Shown piece by piece: positions 22,233-32,846 of a stretch of 64,000 nucleotides of DNA (positions are counted from its first letter, which is position 1; every line of letters begins with the position of its first letter). Source of the stretch: Lethocerus indicus (lineage: Eukaryota; Arthropoda; Insecta; Hemiptera; Belostomatidae); the NCBI GenBank assembly GCA_019843655.1, contig JACDQD010000003.1:242846-306845 (forward strand). Reading direction: 5' to 3'. A program made the position numbers and the translations under genes. The notes beneath the pieces were generated by a model. That model was not told where the DNA came from, ran no database searches, and saw only the letters and a list, made by a program, of their open reading frames with translations.

Positions 22233-22726
22233 TGTGTTACTGAGAAAAATTGACCTTAGCAAAACAAAATTTCTCCGGGAATTATACGACTTTATGATGA
22301 CGACGGAGAAGAGAGGTCAAAGAGGACAAAGAAATCCGAATAATAAAATGAAATAAATGATTAAAAATGACCAAAAATTATAAATACGGCAGTTTATTAC
22401 GTGATTATTCGGGAAACTGGAACTGGAAAGGTCAGTTCATCGGTTTTAGCGGCGCTGGAACTGGAGTTCAAAAAAAAAAAAAATCGTGCGCCTAAAACGG
22501 AAATTAATTCGCCGGCGAAATTGAATTTCTTTTTATTTTAAATATAAAAAAAAAATTAAGATAAGAGAAAATGTGGGACACGGCACGGGAACGTCAACCG
22601 TTCTCGTGCAAAGCTCGAACCTTATATATATGCAAAAATATTTATAACGTCAGTTTTCCCAAATCGAAACTTAATCTTTATGGACGACGAAATTGTCTCA
22701 TTTCACGTGAAAATAAATTTCAAAAA
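22233..22726. other. AT-rich spacer
   Basis: No gene or repeat was recognised. It runs into the 54-bp satellite at its right edge. Confidence 0.35.
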
Positions 22727-25700
22727 TGCCATTTTTAGGCGCGAAATTGGCCAAAAAATACCATTTTTAGGCGCTAAATTGGCCCAAAAATGCTGTTTTT
22801 AGGCCAAAAAATGCTGTTTATAGACCAAAAAATAGTGTTTTTAGGCAGAATATTGGCTCAAAATCCTGTTTTTAGGCCCAACAATGCCATTTTCAGGAGC
22901 GAAATTGGCCAAAAATTCTGTTTCTAGGCCCAAAAATACCTTATTTTGAGGCGCTAAATTCGCCCAAAATGCTGTTTTATGCAACAATGCTATTTGCTCA
23001 AAATGCAATTTTAGGTTCGAAATTACCAAAAGCCATTGTTAGGAGCGAATTTGGCCTAAAAAATGCTGTTTTTAGGCCGAATATTGGCAAAACCCTGTTT
23101 TTAGGCCCGAAAATACTGTTTCTAGGCCTAAAAATGAAATCTTTAGGCGCCAAATTGGACCCAAAACTGATGTTTTTAGGCCCCAAAAAGAGATTTTTAG
23201 GGCGAAATTGGCCCAAAAATGTATTTTTAGGCCCAAATTGGAATTATTAGACGCAAATTGGTCTAAAAGCTTTTTGACCAAAATGGCATTATTAACGCAA
23301 ATTGGCCCAAAGCCATTTTTAGAGCGATATGGCCTAAAATGCTGTTTTAGGGCAAAAATGGAATTTTTAGACGCAAATTGACCCGAAAATGTTTTAGGCC
23401 AAAAATGGCATTTTAGACGCAAAATTGGCCTAAAATGCGGTTTTTAGGCCAAAATGGCATTTTTAGACGCAAATTATTTAAAATGCGGTTTTTAGGACAA
23501 AATGGAATTTTTAGACGCAAATTGGTTTAAAATGCGTTTTTAGGGCCAAAAATGCATTTTAGACGCAAATTGGCATAAAAGCGGTTTTTTAGGCCCAAAA
23601 ATGGCATTTTAGACGCAAAATTGGGCCAAAAATGCGGTTTTTAGCCCAAAATGGCATTTTAGACGCAAAATTATCTAAAATGGCATTTTAGACGCAAAAT
23701 TGGCCAAATGCGGTTTTAGGCCCAAAAATGGCATTTTTAGACGCAAATTGGCCAAAAATGCGGTTTTTAGGCCCAAAAATGGCATTTTTAGACGCAAAAT
23801 TGGCCAAAAATGCGGTTTTTAGGACAAAAAATGGAATTTTTAGACGCAAAATTGGCCCGAAAATGCGGTTTTTAGGCCAAAAATGGCATTTTTAGACGCA
23901 AAATTGGCCCAAAAATGCGGTTTTTAGGACAAAAAATGGGATTTTTAGACGCAAAATTGGCCCCAAAATGCGGTTTTTAGGCCAAAAATGGCATTTTTAG
24001 ACGCAAAATTGGCCCAAAAATGCGGTTTTAGGCCCAAAATGGCATTTTTAGACGCAAACCCAAAATGCGGTTTTTAGGCCCAAAATGCATTTTAGACTAA
24101 AATCATCAAAATGGCATTTTTAGACGCAAATTGGGTCTCGAAAATGCCGTTTTAGGCCCAAAATGGCATTTTAGACGCAAAATTATCTAAAAATGCGGTT
24201 TTTAGGCCAAAATGGAATTTTAGACGCAAATTAACCCAAAATGCGGTTTTTTAGGCCAAAAAATGGCATTTTTAGACGCAAAATTGGCCTGAAAATGCGG
24301 TTTTAGGCCAAAATCGCATTTTAGACGCAAAATTAGCCCGAAAATGCGTTTTTAGGCCAAAATGGCATTTTAGACGCAAATTGCAAAATGCGTTTTAGGC
24401 CCAAAATGGCATTTTAGACGCAAATTGGCCTAAAATGCGGTTTTTAGGCCAAAATGGCATTTTAGACGCAAATTGGCCTGAAAATGCGGTTTTTAGGCCC
24501 AAAAATGGCATTTTTAGACGCAAATCATCTAAAATGCGGTTTTTAGGCCAAAATGGAATTTTAGACGCAAAATTGGCCTGAAAATGCGGTTTTAGGCCAA
24601 AATGGCATTTTAGACGCAAAATTGGCATTAAAATGCGGTTTTAGGCCCAAAATGGCATTTTAGACGCAAATTGGCCCAAAATGCGGTTTTAGGCCAAAAT
24701 GGCATTTTAGACGCAAATTGGCCTTAAAATGCGGTTTTTAGGCCAAAATGGCATTTTAGACGCAAATTGAGCCGAAAATGCGGTTTTAGGACAAAATGGC
24801 ATTTTTAGACGCAAATTGGCTTAAAATGCGTTTTTGCCAAAAATGGCATTTTTAGACGCAAAATTGGCAAAATGCGGTTTTAGGCCCAAAATGGCATTAG
24901 ACGCTTGGCCATTCAAAATGCGGTTTTTAGGCCAAAAATGGCATTTTAGACGCAAAATTGGCAAATGCGGTTTTTAGGCCCAAAATGGCATTTTAGACGC
25001 AAAAGGCCCAAAATGCGGTTTTTAGGCCAAAATGGCATTTTTAGACGCAAATTGGCCTAAAATGCGGTTTTAGGACAAAATGGAATTTTAGACGCAAAAT
25101 TCATTAAAATGCGGTTTTAGGCCAAAATGGCATTTTAGACGCAAATTGGCATAAATGCGGTTTTAGGCCCAAAATGGCATTTTAGACGCAAATTGGCCCA
25201 AAAATGCGGTTTTAGGCAAAATGGTTTTAGACGCAAATTGGCCTGAAATGCGGTTTTAGGCCAAAATGGCATTTTAGACGCAAATGAAATTCAAAAAATG
25301 GTTTTTAGGCCAAAAATGGCATTTTTAGACGCAAAATTGGCCTGAAAATGCGGTTTTTAGGCCAAAAATGCTGTTTTAGACCAAAAATAGTGTTTTAGCA
25401 GAATATTGGCTCAAATCCCGTTTTTAGCCAAAAATGCATTTTAGACGCAAAATTGGCCAAAATGCGTTTTTAGGCCCAAAATGCATTTTGAGACGCAAAA
25501 TTGGCCTAAAATGCGGTTTTAGGCCAAAATGCATTTTAAGCCCAAAATGCAATTTTAGGTTCAAAATTGGACAAAAGCCATTGTTAGAGCGAATTGGCCT
25601 AAAATGCGTTTTTAGGCCGAAAATTGGCAAACCCTGTTTTAGGCCCAAAATGCAATTTTAGACGCAAAATTGGCCCAAAATGCGGTTTTAGGCCAAAAAA

Positions 25701-28212
25701 TGCTTTTATAGACCCAAAAATGCTGTTTTAGGCCAAAATGAAATTTTAGACGCAAAATTGACCCAAAATGCGTTTTTAGGCCCAAAATGGCATTTTAGAC
25801 GCAAAATTGGCCTAAAATGCGTTTTTAGGCCCAAAAATGGCATTTTAGACGCAAATTGGCCTAAAATGCGGTTTTAGGCCAAAAATGGCATTTTAAACGC
25901 AAAATTGGCCCAAAAAATGGCATTTTTAGATAAATGGCCAAAATGTTTTAGGGCAAAAATGGCATTTTAGACGCAAATTGGCCTGAAAATGCGGTTTTTA
26001 GGCCAAAATGGCATTTTTAGACGCAATTGGGCGAAAATGCGGTTTTAGGCCAAAAATGGCATTTTTAGACGCAAAATTGACCCAAAATGCGGTTTTAGGA
26101 CAAAATGGAATTTTAGACGCAAAATTGGCTTTAAAATGCGTTTTAGGCCAAAATGGCATTTTAGACGCAAAATTGGCCCAAAATGGTTTTAGGCCCAAAA
26201 TGGCATTTTTAGACGCAAAATTGGCCAAAATGCGGTTTTTAGGCCCAAAATGGCATTTTTAGACGCAAATTGGCCCAAATGGCATTTATAAAAATGGGGC
26301 CAAAAATGCGGTTTTAGCCCAAAAATGGCATTTTGATTCAAAAACCATCCAAAATGCAAATTTATGACCAATTGATCCAAGTGGCAAATGATCAAAAATG
26401 TTTTTTGAACAAAAATGGAATTTTAGATCAAAACCAAAATGCTTTTAGGGCCAAAATGGCATTTTTAGACGCAATTATCTAAAATGCGGTTTTTAGGCCA
26501 AAATGGCATTTTAGACGCAAATTGGCCTGAAAATGCGGTTTTTAGGCCAAAATGGAATTTTAGACGCAAATTGGCCTAAAATGCGGTTTAGGCCAAAAAT
26601 GGCATTTTTAGACGCAAATTGGCCTGAAAATGCGGTTTTTAGGCAAAAAATGGAATTTTAGACGCAAATCATTTAAAATGCGTTTTTAGGCAAAAATGGC
26701 ATTTTTAGACGCAAAATTGGCCAAAAATGCGGTTTTAGGCCCAAAAATGGCATTTTTAGACGCAAAATGGGCCTAAAATGCGGTTTTTAGGGCCAAAATG
26801 GCATTTTAGACGCAAAATTGGCAAAGCGGTTTTAGGCAAAAAATGGCATTTTTAGACGCAAAATTAGCCTGAAAATGTTTTTTAGGCCAAAAATGGCATT
26901 TTAGACGCAAATTGGCATAAAAGCGGTTTTAGGCCCAAAATGGCATTTTTAGACGCAAAATTGGCCCAAAATGGTTTTAGGCCAAAAATGGCATTTTAGA
27001 CGCAAATTGGCCTTAAAATGCGGTTTTAGGCCCAAAATGGCATTTTTAGACGCAAAATTGGCCCAAAATGGTTTTAGGCCAAAAATGGCATTTTAGACGC
27101 AAATTGGCCTTAAAATGCGGTTTTAGGCCCAAAATGGATTTTAGACGCAAATTGGCCTAAAATGCGGTTTTAGGCCAAAAATGGCATTTTAGACGCAATT
27201 GGCCCGAAAATGCGTTTTAGGCCCAAAATGGCATTTTTAGACGCAAAATTGGCCGAAAATGCGTTTTTAGCCAAAAATGGCATTTTTAGACGCAAAATTG
27301 GCCTAAAATGCGTTTTTAGCCAAAAATGGCATTTTTAGACGCAAAATTGGCCTAAAATGCGGTTTTAGGCCAAAATGGCATTTTTAGACGCAAAATTGGC
27401 CTGAAAATGCGTTTTTAGGCCCAAAATGGCATTTTTAGACGCAAATTGGCCTAAAATGCGGTTTTTAGGACAAAAATGGCATTTTAGACGCAAATTGGCC
27501 TAAAATGCGTTTTTAGCCAAAATGGCATTTTAGACGCAAAATTGGCCTGAAAATGCGTTTTTAACCTAAAATGGCATTTTTAGACGCAAAATTAGTCCGA
27601 AAATGCGGTTTTTAGGAAAAATGGCATTTTTAGACGCAAATTGGCTAAAATGCGTTTTTAGGCCCAAAATGGCATTTTTAGAAAAATTAGCCTGAAAATG
27701 CGGTTTTTAGGCCAAAAATGGCATTTTAGACGCAAATTGGCCTGAATAGGTTTTTTTTTAACCTAAAATGGCATTTAGACGCAAAATTGGCCGAAAATGC
27801 GGTTTTTAGGAAAAAATGGCATTTTTAGACGCAAATTGGCTTAAATGTTTTTAGGCCCAAAATGGCATTTTTAGACGCAAAATTGGCCTGAAAATGCGTT
27901 TTAGGCCCAAAAATGGCATTTTAGACGCAAAATTGGGCCAAATGCGGTTTTTACTCAAAATGGCATTTTTTAACGCAAATTATAATGAAATGCGGTTTTA
28001 GGGCCAAAATGGCATTTTAGACGCAAAAGGGCCAAAAATGCGGTTTTAGGACAAAAATGGCATTTTGACGCAAATTGGCTTTTAATGCGAATTTTATTCA
28101 AAATGGCATTTTAGCGCAAATTGGCCTGAAAATGCGTTTTGCCCAAAATGCCATTTTTAGACGCAAAATTGGGCTAAAATGCAGTTTTTAGGCCCAAAAA
28201 TGGCATTTTAAA
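22727..28212 (+). repeat. ~54-bp satellite, forward orientation, about 5.5 kb
   Basis: The unit is AAAAATGGCATTTTTAGACG plus CAAAATTGGCCCAAAAATGC plus GGTTTTTAGGCC. It consists of two half-units that both begin GGCCCAAAAATG. The first 600 bp holds divergent variants (AAAATGCTGTTTTTAGG). Between about 23.4 and 28.2 kb the units are regular but full of one-base deletions in A, T and C runs. Open frames rich in PKNAILGLK-type strings are translation artefacts. Confidence 0.95.
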
Positions 28213-31200
28213 CGCCAATTTTCGATTTCCGAGCCTCCTTTAGGGCAAGTGTAGCTCACATTAATACACTTGTGGGTGCAATATGGGCCGATATCTGAAA
28301 ATTTTCGAAAACCTAAATTTTCGATTTTGAGCCCTCCTTTTAGGGGCAAGTGTAGCTCACATTAATACACTTGTGGGTGCAATATGGGGCCGATATCTGA
28401 AAATTTTCGAAAACCTAAATTTTCGATTTCCGACCCTCCTTTTTAAAAAGTGTAGCTCACATTAATACACTTGTGGGTATATGGGCCGATATCTGAAAAT
28501 TTTCGAAAACCTAAATTTTCGATTTCCGAACCCTCCTTTAGGGCAAGTGTAGCTCACATTAATACACTTGTGGTGCAATATGGGGCCGATATCTGAAAAT
28601 TTTCGAAAACCTAAATTTTCGATTTCCGGCCCTCCTTTTAGGGGCAAGTGTAGCTCACATTAATACACTTGTGGGTGCAATATGGGGCCGATATCTGAAA
28701 ATTTCGAAAACCTAAATTTTCGATTTCCGAGCCCTCCTTTTAGGGCAAGTGTAGCTCACATTAATACACTTGTGGGTAATATGGGGCCGATATCTGAAAA
28801 TTTTCGAAAACCTAAATTTTCGATTTCCGACCCTCCTTTAGGGGCAAGTGTAGCTCACATTAATACACTTGTGGGTGCAATATGGGGCCGATATCTGAAA
28901 ATTTTCGAAAACCTAAATTTTCGATTTCCGAGCCCTCCTTTAGGGGCAAGTGTAGCTCACATTAATACACTTGTGGGTGCAATATAATGATATCTGAAAA
29001 TTTTCGAAAACCTAAATTTTCGATTTCCGAGCCTCCTTTTAGGGGCAAGTGTAGCTCACATTAATACACTTGTGGGTGCAATATGGCCGATATCTGAAAA
29101 TTTTCGAAAACCTAAATTTTCGATTTCCGACCCTCCTTTTAGGGGCAAGTGTAGCTCACATTAATACACTTGTGGGTGCAATATGGGGCCGATATCTGAA
29201 AATTTTCGAAAACCTAAATTTTCGATTTCGAGCCCTCCTTTTAGGGGCAAGTGTAGCTCACATTAATACACTTGTGGGTATATAATGATATCTGAAAATT
29301 TTCGAAAACCTAAATTTTCGATTTCCGACCCTCCTTTTAGGGCAAGTGTAGCTCACATTAATACACTTGTGGGTGCAATATGGGGCCGATATCTGAAAAT
29401 TTTCGAAAACCTAAATTTTCGATTTCCGCCCTCCTTTAGGGGCAAGTGTAGCTCACATAATACACTTGTGGTGCAATATGGGGCCGATATCTGAAAATTT
29501 TCGAAAACCTAAATTTTCGATTTCCGAGCCCTCCTTTAGGGGCAAGTGTAGCTCACATTAATACACTTGTGGGTGCAATATGGGGCCGATATCTGAAAAT
29601 TTTCGAAAACCTAAATTTTCGATTTCCGACCCCTCCTTTTAGGGGCAAGTAGCTCACATTAATACACTTGTGGGTGCAATATGGGGCCGATATCTGAAAA
29701 TTTTCGAAAACCTAAATTTTCGATTTCGAGCCCTCCTTTTAGGGGCAAGTGTAGCTCACATTAATACACTTGTGGTGCAATATGGGCCGATATCTGAAAA
29801 TTTTCGAAAACCTAAATTTTCGATTTCAGAGCCTTTAGGGCAAGTGTAGCTCACATTAATACACTTGTGGGTGCAATATGGGGCCGATATCTGAAAATTT
29901 TCGAAAACCTAAATTTTCGATTTCCGAGCCTCCTTTAGGGGCAAGTGTAGCTCACATTAATACACTTTGGTGCAATATGGGCCGATATCTGAAAAAACCT
30001 AAATTTCGATTTCCGAGCCCTCTTTTAGGGGCAAGTGTAGCTCACATTAATACACTTGTGGGTGCAATATGGGGCCGATATCTGAAAATTTTCGAAAACC
30101 TAAATTTTCGATTTCGAGCCCTCCTTTTAGGGGCAAGTGTAGCTCACATTAATACACTTGTGGGTGCAATATGGGGCCGATATCTGAAAATTTTCGAAAA
30201 CCTAAATTTTCGATTTCGAGCCCTCCTTTTAGGGGCAAGTGTAGCTCACATTAATACACTTTTGTGGTGCAATATGGGGCCGATATCTGAAAATTTTCGA
30301 AAACCTAAATTTTCGATTTGAGCTCTCCTTTAGGGGCAAGTGTAGCTCACATTAATACACTTGTGGTGCAATATGGGGCCGATATCTGAAAATTTTCGAA
30401 AACCTAAATTTTCGATTTCGAGCCTCCTTTTAGGGGCAAGTGTAGCTCACATTAATACACTTGTGGGTGCAATGGGGCCGATATCTGAAAATTTTCGAAA
30501 ACCTAAATTTTCGATTTCCGAGCCCTCCTTTTAGGGGCAAGTGTAGCTCACATTAATACACTTGTGGGTGCAATATGGGGCCGATATCTGAAAATTTTCG
30601 AAAACTAAATTTTCGATTTCCGAGCCCTCCTTTTAGGGGCAAGTGTAGCTCACATTAATACACTTGTAGGTAATATGGGGCCGATATCTGAAAATTTTCG
30701 AAAACCTAAATTTTCGATTTCCGAGCCCTCCTTTAGGGCAAGTGTAGCTCACATTAATACACTTGTGGGTGCAATATGGGGCCGATATCTGAAAATTTTC
30801 GAAAACCTAAATTTTCGATTTCAGAGCCCTCTTTTAGGGCAAGTGTAGCTCACATTAATACACTTGTGGGTAATATGGGGCCGATATCTGAAAATTTTCG
30901 AAAACCTAAATTTTCGATTTCCGAGCCCTTTTAGGGGCAAGTGTAGCTCACATTAATACACTTGTGGGTGCAATATGGGGCCGATATCTGAAAATTTTCG
31001 AAAAACCTAAATTTTCGATTTCCGAGCCCTCCTTTTAGGGGCAAGTGTAGCTCACATTAATACACTTGTGGTATATGGGGCTGATATCTGAAAATTTTCG
31101 AAAAACCTAAATTTTCGATTTCCGCCCTCCTTTAGGGGCAAGTGTAGCTCACATTAATACACTTGTGGGTGCAATATGGGGCCGATATCTGAAAATTTTC

Positions 31201-31378
31201 GAAAAACCTAAATTTTCGATTTCCGGGCCCTCCTTTTAGGGGCAAGTGTAGCTCACATTAATACACTTGTGGGTGCAATATGGGCTGATATCTGAAAATT
31301 TTTGAAAACCTAAATTTTCGATTTCCGGCCCTCCTTTTAGGGGCAAGTGTATCACATTAATACACTTGTGGGTGCAAA
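28213..31378 (+). repeat. ~104-bp satellite, block 1, about 30 copies
   Basis: The unit includes GGGGCAAGTGTAGCTCACAT, TAATACACTTGTGGGTGCAA, TATGGGGCCGATATCTGAAA, ATTTTCGAAAACCTAAATTT and TCGATTTCCGAGCCCTCCTT. Block 1 mostly has the GAGCCCTCC spelling. Each unit holds the dyad CAAGTGTA-(11)-TACACTTG. It joins the 54-bp satellite at about 28213 within AATTTTCGATTT and stops about 20 bp before the sequence gap. Confidence 0.97.
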
Positions 31379-31400
31379 GCAATACGTAACTGAACGAAGC

Positions 31401-31500
31401 NNNNNNNNNNNNNNNNNNNNNNNNNNNNNNNNNNNNNNNNNNNNNNNNNNNNNNNNNNNNNNNNNNNNNNNNNNNNNNNNNNNNNNNNNNNNNNNNNNNN
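31401..31500. other. Assembly gap, 100 N
   Basis: Exactly 100 Ns, a conventional placeholder for a gap of unknown size. It lies between the 104-bp satellite and the odorant receptor island. Confidence 0.99.
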
Positions 31501-32045
31501 ATGAGGGAATTAGGTCTAGTTGAATCTCTCTCGAACGTCAACAAATAATTCAACGAATCTCTATAGTTTTCGGCCACCAAAATGGTTGGAATTAAATACA
31601 TCAGTTAATTCCCCCTATTTTTTTCTTTCTATATATTCATATCTTCACTGATTGCGGCCCGATTTTATGCAACGATCGATGAAAAAAAAAAGTTTTTCCA
31701 CCGGAAAACATTTGTCCCTGTCTCTCTCCAGCGACACAGAGAGTTGACACAACAAACGGTGAATATATCAAATTATTTTCTGTTTCTTAATTTTTTCAAC
31801 TTTCGAGAACCGACCATTAAAAAGAAGCCGTTCAGATTTCGCGAAACGGTCTGTTTTATTGGCATTTAAATTGTTTAAAACCGGAAAGTAATTTATTCGA
31901 TAATTATAAGAAATTTTTTTTTTTTTTCCAGTCGTCCTCCTCCAGCTCCAGTCGTCATCTGTCGCGAGGTAAACAGGAATCAGACACAGGAACATTTCGA
32001 GTAATTACAATAATATATTACATTTTTGCAGTTTACATACATTTA
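31501..32045. other. AT-rich spacer with a possible short exon
   Basis: Mostly AT-rich. A T-rich acceptor (TTTTTTTTCCAG) at about 31931 and a donor GCGAG|GTAAAC at 31969 bracket 37 bp of serine-codon-rich sequence at 31932-31968. It could be an upstream noncoding exon of the odorant receptor or chance. Confidence 0.3.
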
Positions 32046-32326
32046 AACCAACTAAGTAATTGCGGAATTCACCCCCCCCCCGACAACAAGTGGCGTTGTA
32101 CATATTTTTAAGTGCGTCAGTACATCTTTGCACGTAGATGGTTTTGAATAAGATACTTTCGGCTCCTCGGCCAATGTCCTCTTCAATAACGGCCTTTATT
32201 CGGGGGGTCATCGTCGACCTCCTCCAGACCCGACGTCCTCCGGAGCGTTCCTCGTCCTTCAATGAAAAATCCCCCCCTGTACAACGCCACTTGTTGTGCG
32301 GGTAAATTCCGCAATTACTTAGCGAT
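32046..32326 (-). mobile_element. Mariner deletion derivative with terminal inverted repeats
   Basis: The ends ACTAAGTAATTGCGGAATTC at about 32050 and its inverse GAAATTCCGCAATTACTTAG-like at 32303-32323 match the mariner terminus consensus (AACTAAGTAATTGCGG). An inner inverted pair, ACAACAAGTGGCGTTGTACA, extends the match to about 48 bp. The minus-strand interior reads KDEERSG and then, after a frame change, EEVDDDPRIKAVIEEDIG. This fits the linker between the two helix-turn-helix modules of mariner transposase (…ERSGRP…LKALIEED…). The rest of the transposase is deleted. About 100 bp is shared with the satellite at 1-895. Confidence 0.72.
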
Positions 32327-32583
32327 ACAAAGCTATATATTCCGTCTCAGTGCTCGAAAGGTATGTTTCCGATCGTACCCTTCGCCACGACCTCAACATA
32401 CCTTCAGTTTCACAGATTTCATTCCCGGACATCCGGACAATGATCCACCCGGAAGTTTCCACCAGTCTTCGTCATCTGCAACCGCATCTCGGAACAATAC
32501 TTTAACATTTCTTTCTTTAGTTGCCCGTCGATTATCCGTTATTATTGTTATTGTTATTATTTTTACGATGACTTGAAGGCGAT
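32327..32583 (+). promoter_or_regulatory. Upstream region of the odorant receptor gene
   Basis: About 260 bp lies between the mariner derivative and the receptor start codon. It ends in a T/A-rich (TTATTG)n-like stretch and ACGATGACTTGAAGGCGAT before ATG. No convincing TATA box or initiator was identified. Any promoter lies here or within the adjacent mariner copy. Confidence 0.25.
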
Positions 32584-32846
32584 ATGAGGCCGGTTGGCGG
32601 TAGACGCAGCCTCTCTGATGACTACGGCTGGCTGCTGAAGATGTCCGGCATGTTCCCGACCAGCGGCGACAAGCTGTCCCTCTGGCGGTACTGGTTCGAC
32701 GTCGTGCTGCTGGTGCCCAACGTGGCCCTGCACGCAGTCACCTGCCGCCTGCTAGCAGAACGCCCGGGCCTCTTCTCCGCCTCCATCCACCACCTCATCA
32801 TCGTCGTCATGGCGCTCACCTTCCACCTCGTCTTCTTCTACAACAG
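32584..32846 (+). CDS. Odorant receptor exon 1 (residues 1-88)
   Basis: It begins ATGAGGCCG and encodes the cytoplasmic N-terminus and hydrophobic segments at about residues 36-57 and 66-85. It ends AACAG|GCGAGT. Only this GC donor leaves the phase (2) required by exon 2; the nearby GT at 32851 gives the wrong phase. Splicing creates the codon AG|G (Arg88). Confidence 0.8.

Noticed and set aside
22800..28200. Many 60-170-codon open frames rich in Lys, Phe, Asn and Pro in the 54-bp satellite, on both strands and also at 45.9-64 kb
   Set aside because: They follow the repeat period, exist in both orientations and break with each indel. They are translation artefacts.
28213..31378. CRISPR-like regular spacing
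   Set aside because: Units are contiguous near-identical satellite monomers without unique spacers, in a eukaryotic genome.
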